DNA of 8,056 nt from NCBI GenBank assembly GCA_017998575.1, contig JAGOCV010000178.1, forward strand, positions 1 to 8,056, read 5' to 3'. The notes under the pieces are model-generated. The model ran no database searches, was not told the DNA's origin, and saw only the letters and a list, made by a program, of their open reading frames with translations. Positions within the stretch are counted from its first letter, which is position 1. The number at the start of each line of letters is the position of its first letter. The translations under genes and the position numbers were made by a program. This DNA is from Burkholderiaceae bacterium (GTDB lineage Bacteria > Pseudomonadota > Gammaproteobacteria > Burkholderiales > Burkholderiaceae). This document shows, piece by piece, positions 5,283 to 8,056 of this stretch.

Positions 5283-8056
5283 CAGACCAGCACCCGCTCG
5301 ATGCCACCTGCGTTGGCGTCAGCCACGTAGCGGCCCATCCAGTCTTCGCCCAGGATGTGGCGCGCCATCTCGACCACGATGTAGTCGGCCTCGAGCAGGC
5401 CGTTGTCGATGTCGTTGCCGTAGCGCGAGAGGCCCTGCAGGCAGCTGGGGCAGCTGGTGAGGATCTTGGTGGGCTGGCCCGCGGCACGGGGCGCGATCTC
5501 CGCCAGGGCGGCGGCGCCCTTCTTCAGTTCTTCTTCCTTGCGGAAGCGCACCTGCGTCGACACGTCCGGCCGCGTCACGCCCAGCGTGCCCGACTCACCG
5601 CAGCAACGCTCCGACTTGAGCACATCAGGGCCGACCAGCGCCTTGACCGTCTTCATCGGGTCCTGCTGCTTCATGGGCGTGTGGCAGGGGTCGTGATAGA
5701 GGTAGGCCTCTTTCGCCTCCAGCGTGATGCCCTTCTCGAGCAGGTACTCGTGGATGTCGATGATCCGGCTGCCGGGGAAGATCTTGTCGAACTGGTAGCC
5801 CTGCAGCTGGTCGTAGCAGGTGCCGCAGCTCACCACCACGGTCTTGATGTCCAGGTAGTTGAGCGTGTTGGCCACGCGGTGGAACAGCACGCGGTTGTCG
5901 GTGATGGTCTTCTCGGCCTTGTCGAACTGGCCGGCGCCGCGCTGCGGGTAGCCGCAGCACAGGTAGCCCGGCGGCAGCACGGTCTGCACTCCCGCATGCC
6001 AGAGCATGGCCTGCGTGGCCAGGCCCACCTGCGAGAACAGCCGCTCCGAGCCGCAGCCCGGGAAGTAGAACACCGCCTCGGTCTCGGGCGTGGTCGCCTT
6101 CGGGTCGCGGATGATCGGAACGTAGTCCTTGTCCTCGATGTCGAGGAGCGCGCGCGCCGTGCGCTTGGGCAGCCCGGCGGGCATCTTCTTGTTGACGAAG
6201 TGGATCACCTGCTCGCGGATCGGCGCGGTGCCGACCGTGGCGGGTGGCCTGGCCGTCTGGTGGCGGGCGGCCACGCGCAGCATGTCGTTGGCGAAGCGTT
6301 GCACCTTGAAGCCGACGTCGACCATGGCCGTGCGCATGAGCTTGATGGTCTGCGGACTGGTGGCGTTGAGAAACAGCATCGCGGCCTTGTTGCCCGGCCG
6401 GAAGCTCTTCTTGCCCATCTTGCGCAGGAGGTTGCGCATGTTCATGGACACGTCGCCGAAGTCGATCTTCACCGGGCAGGGCGTCAGGCACTTGTGGCAC
6501 ACCGTGCAGTGGTCGGCCACGTCCTCGAACTCTTCCCAATGCTTGATCGACACGCCGCGGCGCGTCTGCTCTTCGTAGAGGAAGGCCTCCACCAGCAGCG
6601 AGGTCGCCAGGATCTTGTTGCGCGGGCTGTAGAGCAGGTTGGCACGCGGCACGTGCGTGGCGCAGACCGGCTTGCACTTGCCGCAGCGCAGGCAGTCTTT
6701 CACCGAATCGGCGATGGCGCCGATGTCGCTCTGCTGCATGATGAGCGACTCGTGGCCCATGAGTCCGAAGCTGGGCGTGTAGGCGTTGGTGAGGTCGGCA
6801 TAGAGCGTGCCCGGCGCCACGCCGCCCTCGCGCAGCAGCTTGCCCTTGTTGAAGCGACCTTCGGGGTCGATGCGGGCCTTGTAGTCGGCGAACGGCGCCA
6901 GTTCTGCGTCCGACAGGAATTCGAGCTTCGTGATGCCGATGCCGTGCTCGCCCGAAATCACGCCATCGAGGCTGCGCGCGAGCTGCATGATGCGCGCCAC
7001 GGCTTCGTGCGCCGTCTGCAGCATCTCGTAGTTGTCGCTGTTGACGGGGATGTTGGTGTGCACGTTGCCATCGCCCGCATGCATGTGCAGGGCCACCCAG
7101 ACGCGGCCTTTCAGCACGCGCTGGTGGATGGAACTGACTTCCTGCAGGATGGGCTTGAATGCCTCGCCCGCGAACAGGCCGGCCAGCGGCGTGCGGATCT
7201 GCGTCTTCCAGCTCGCGCGCAGCGTGTGGTCCTGCAGTTGCGGGAACAGTTCATCGACGCGCGCCAGCCAGTCCTGCCAGAGCGCGCGCACTTCGTGCAG
7301 CTGGGCGATGGCCTGCTGCACGCGGTCTTCCATCAGCTCCGCCGAGGGGATGTCGTTGGCATCGTCGGTCTTGCCCAGCGGCAGGTTGCCCCGGGCGAAG
7401 AAGGCTTCGAGCGCGTCGACCAGCTGCAGCTTGTTGCGCAGGCTCAGTTCGATGTTGATGCGCTCGATGCCGTCGGTGTACTCGGCCATGCGCGGCAGCG
7501 GGATCACCACGTCCTCGTTGATCTTGAAGGCGTTGGTGTGGCGGCTGATGGCGGCCGTGCGCTTGCGGTCGAGCCAGAACTTCTTGCGCGCCTCGGCGCT
7601 GATGGCGATGAAGCCTTCGCCCGAACGCGAGTTGGCGATGCGCACCACTTCGGAGGTGGCCCGCGCCACGGCGTCGGCGTCGTCGCCCGCGATGTCGCCG
7701 ATCAGCACCATCTTGGGCAGGCCACCGTGCTTCTTGCTCTTGGTGGCGTAGCCCACGGCACGCAGGTAGCGGTCGTCCAGGTGTTCGAGGCCGGCCAGCA
7801 GCACCAGCGGCTCGGCGCCGCCTTCTGCGCGCTTTTGCAGCGCGAACATGAAGTCCTTGATCTCGACGATGCTGGGCACCGCATCCTTCGCGTTGCCGAA
7901 AAACTCCAGGCACACGGTGCGCGTGTGCTCGGGCATGCGGTGCACCACCCAGCGGCAACTGGTGATCAGGCCGTCACAGCCTTCCTTTTGGATGCCCGGC
8001 AGGCCCGAGAGGAACTTGTCGGTCACGTCCTTGCCCAGGCCTTCCTTGCGGAAGGT
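5282..8056 (-). CDS. Large FAD-linked oxidase / Fe-S / CCG-domain oxidoreductase (D-2-hydroxyacid dehydrogenase-like), C-terminal part
   Basis: The 5' end is beyond the right edge: the frame is open to 8056, giving 924 residues, numbered here from the edge. The GTG at 8026 is an internal valine, not a start. First come the end of a VAO-type FAD-binding domain (about 1-35) and the FAD-oxidase C domain (about 36-435), with [10 protein letters not shown] (324-333) and SGEHGIG (368-374), as in GlcD and D-lactate dehydrogenases. A ferredoxin-like region then supplies two 4Fe-4S sets: C455/458/461/465 and C517/520/523/527. Two cysteine-rich CCG domains close the protein: C668, C700-C701, C744/C747, and C791, C818-C819, C869/C872, as in GlpC and HdrB/HdrD. 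The layout implies oxidation of a 2-hydroxyacid with electrons passed to a membrane acceptor, probably quinone. The substrate is not shown; D-lactate, glycolate and D-2-hydroxyglutarate are options. Burkholderiales relatives, which I recall as DUF3683 proteins, have about 1,300 residues. It is coupled to the HIT gene. Confidence 0.93.
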   Translation of the reverse strand, partial: TFRKEGLGKDVTDKFLSGLPGIQKEGCDGLITSCRWVVHRMPEHTRTVCLEFFGNAKDAVPSIVEIKDFMFALQKRAEGGAEPLVLLAGLEHLDDRYLRAVGYATKSKKHGGLPKMVLIGDIAGDDADAVARATSEVVRIANSRSGEGFIAISAEARKKFWLDRKRTAAISRHTNAFKINEDVVIPLPRMAEYTDGIERINIELSLRNKLQLVDALEAFFARGNLPLGKTDDANDIPSAELMEDRVQQAIAQLHEVRALWQDWLARVDELFPQLQDHTLRASWKTQIRTPLAGLFAGEAFKPILQEVSSIHQRVLKGRVWVALHMHAGDGNVHTNIPVNSDNYEMLQTAHEAVARIMQLARSLDGVISGEHGIGITKLEFLSDAELAPFADYKARIDPEGRFNKGKLLREGGVAPGTLYADLTNAYTPSFGLMGHESLIMQQSDIGAIADSVKDCLRCGKCKPVCATHVPRANLLYSPRNKILATSLLVEAFLYEEQTRRGVSIKHWEEFEDVADHCTVCHKCLTPCPVKIDFGDVSMNMRNLLRKMGKKSFRPGNKAAMLFLNATSPQTIKLMRTAMVDVGFKVQRFANDMLRVAARHQTARPPATVGTAPIREQVIHFVNKKMPAGLPKRTARALLDIEDKDYVPIIRDPKATTPETEAVFYFPGCGSERLFSQVGLATQAMLWHAGVQTVLPPGYLCCGYPQRGAGQFDKAEKTITDNRVLFHRVANTLNYLDIKTVVVSCGTCYDQLQGYQFDKIFPGSRIIDIHEYLLEKGITLEAKEAYLYHDPCHTPMKQQDPMKTVKALVGPDVLKSERCCGESGTLGVTRPDVSTQVRFRKEEELKKGAAALAEIAPRAAGQPTKILTSCPSCLQGLSRYGNDIDNGLLEADYIVVEMARHILGEDWMGRYVADANAGGIERVLV

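Noticed and set aside
4813..5487. Upstream extension of the DUF971 frame to 5487
   Set aside because: The extra 225 codons overlap the HIT gene and the flavoprotein end in another frame. They read as Arg/Ala/Gly-rich noise, and family similarity begins at the ATG at 4812.
8024..8026. GTG at 8026 as start of the large oxidoreductase
   Set aside because: The frame remains open to the edge and the upstream residues [10 protein letters not shown] continue the conserved FAD-domain sequence, so the valine is internal.

Overview
The window is a compact, G+C-rich stretch in which every convincing gene lies on the minus strand, so the biological reading order runs from the right edge to the left edge. 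Protein sequences and gene order suggest a betaproteobacterium of the order Burkholderiales, most likely Comamonadaceae. This placement rests on remembered resemblance, not on a search. I see no RNA genes, insertion sequences, CRISPR arrays or phage genes. It looks like chromosomal core DNA.

Right block (8056 to 4393): the C-terminal 924 residues of a very large FAD-dependent oxidoreductase fused to two 4Fe-4S clusters and two cysteine-rich CCG domains. It is followed by a small HIT-family protein and a DUF971 protein. Each junction is a one-base stop/start overlap (TGATG), so the three genes are almost certainly one transcript with coupled translation. A 114-base spacer (4392 to 4279) separates them from the next block.

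Middle block (4278 to 260): a ubiquinone biosynthesis cluster. ubiE (C-methyltransferase) is followed by a membrane-anchored Tim44-like protein, then ubiJ (SCP2-type lipid-binding accessory factor) and ubiB (ABC1 kinase-like ATPase with a C-terminal membrane helix). UbiE, UbiJ and UbiB form the classic enterobacterial ubiE-ubiJ-ubiB arrangement; here a Tim44-like gene is inserted after ubiE. A perfect 10-bp hairpin covers the start codon of ubiJ and could terminate, attenuate or control translation at that point.

Left edge (193 to 1): the first 64 codons of a periplasmic polyamine-binding protein of the PotF/PotD type, with its own ribosome-binding site and a possible promoter just after ubiB.

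Together the window links quinone synthesis with a predicted respiratory flavoprotein that probably delivers electrons to an acceptor such as quinone (inference). The nearest things to an undescribed system are the Tim44-like and DUF971 genes as candidate accessory factors for quinone metabolism, and the ubiJ start hairpin.
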